Shown in pieces: positions 63,996-64,000 of a DNA stretch of 64,000 bases. Under the pieces are notes generated by a model that saw only the letters and a program-made list of their open reading frames with translations, did no database searches and was not told where the DNA came from. The translations under genes and the position numbers were made by a program. Source of the DNA: Chloroflexota bacterium (GTDB lineage Bacteria; Chloroflexota; Dehalococcoidia; Tepidiformales; Tepidiformaceae); assembly GCA_026710655.1 (NCBI GenBank), contig JAPOQN010000028.1:1-64000 (forward strand), given 5' to 3'. Numbering within the stretch: the stretch's first letter is position 1; the number at the start of each line of letters is the position of its first letter.

Positions 63996-64000
63996 ACGAT

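Overview
The window is very GC-rich, densely packed bacterial DNA with genes on both strands. No rRNA, tRNA or CRISPR was recognised by eye. The gene content suggests Chloroflexota, most likely a Dehalococcoidia/SAR202-like lineage. The supporting features are several CaiB/BaiF CoA-transferases, LLM and Baeyer-Villiger-type flavoenzymes, Rieske and P450 oxygenases, NTF2-like and VOC proteins, an archaeal-type phosphoglycerate mutase, and secreted proteins with GWNL-type and YbaY-like repeats. This placement is an inference from gene content, not a phylogeny.

Layout. 1-4 kb: an Eis-like acetyltransferase and two oligopeptide-type ABC permeases on the minus strand, then a decayed IS630-family transposase tail. 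4-10 kb: a Tat lipoprotein solute-binding protein, two coupled CoA-transferases and a DUF3179 lipoprotein. 10-16 kb: a secreted HExxH metalloprotease bounded by a ~34-bp direct repeat, a phosphotransferase, surface proteins and a P450. 16.8-25 kb: msrA, fumC, a HAD phosphatase, a complete ABC-2 exporter, a methyltransferase and a hydrolase. 24.6-25.3 kb: a PIN-toxin/RHH-antitoxin module with a tandem-repeat operator candidate. 25-36 kb: hemerythrin, MFS, VOC proteins, glutamate dehydrogenase, a lipoprotein whose frame is broken at a long C tract, a DTG aspartic protease and a large flavin monooxygenase.

36.5-48.5 kb is the housekeeping core. It holds a rearranged CaiB/BaiF protein, purE-purD-guaA on the minus strand, and tsaC/sua5-pgk-apgM-tpiA-miaA plus dapF on the plus strand. 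These cover purine synthesis, lower glycolysis, tRNA modification and lysine/peptidoglycan precursor synthesis. 48.5-49.0 kb carries a HicB-HicA pair whose toxin seems to have suffered a frameshift.

49-64 kb is a catabolic region: Rieske oxygenase, isocitrate lyase/PEP-mutase enzyme, LLM oxidoreductase, NTF2-like protein, enoyl-CoA hydratase, two SDRs, an Ldh-type dehydrogenase, a CoxG-like protein, a DHA2 exporter and an acetoacetate-decarboxylase-like protein lacking the expected lysine. Together with the CoA-transferases and the dipeptide transporter this fits a heterotroph that oxidises organic acids and cyclic or aromatic compounds through CoA thioesters.

General features. Many same-strand neighbours overlap by ATGA, TTGA, GTGA or TGATG. 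Six convergent pairs share their stop codons in an exact 4-bp overlap. A TAnnnT -10-like hexamer precedes many genes, in three cases so close to the start that the mRNA may be leaderless. Genes with lower GC (toxin-antitoxin modules, 28.2-29.2 kb, 32.4-32.9 kb, 36.2-36.5 kb) look like accessory insertions.
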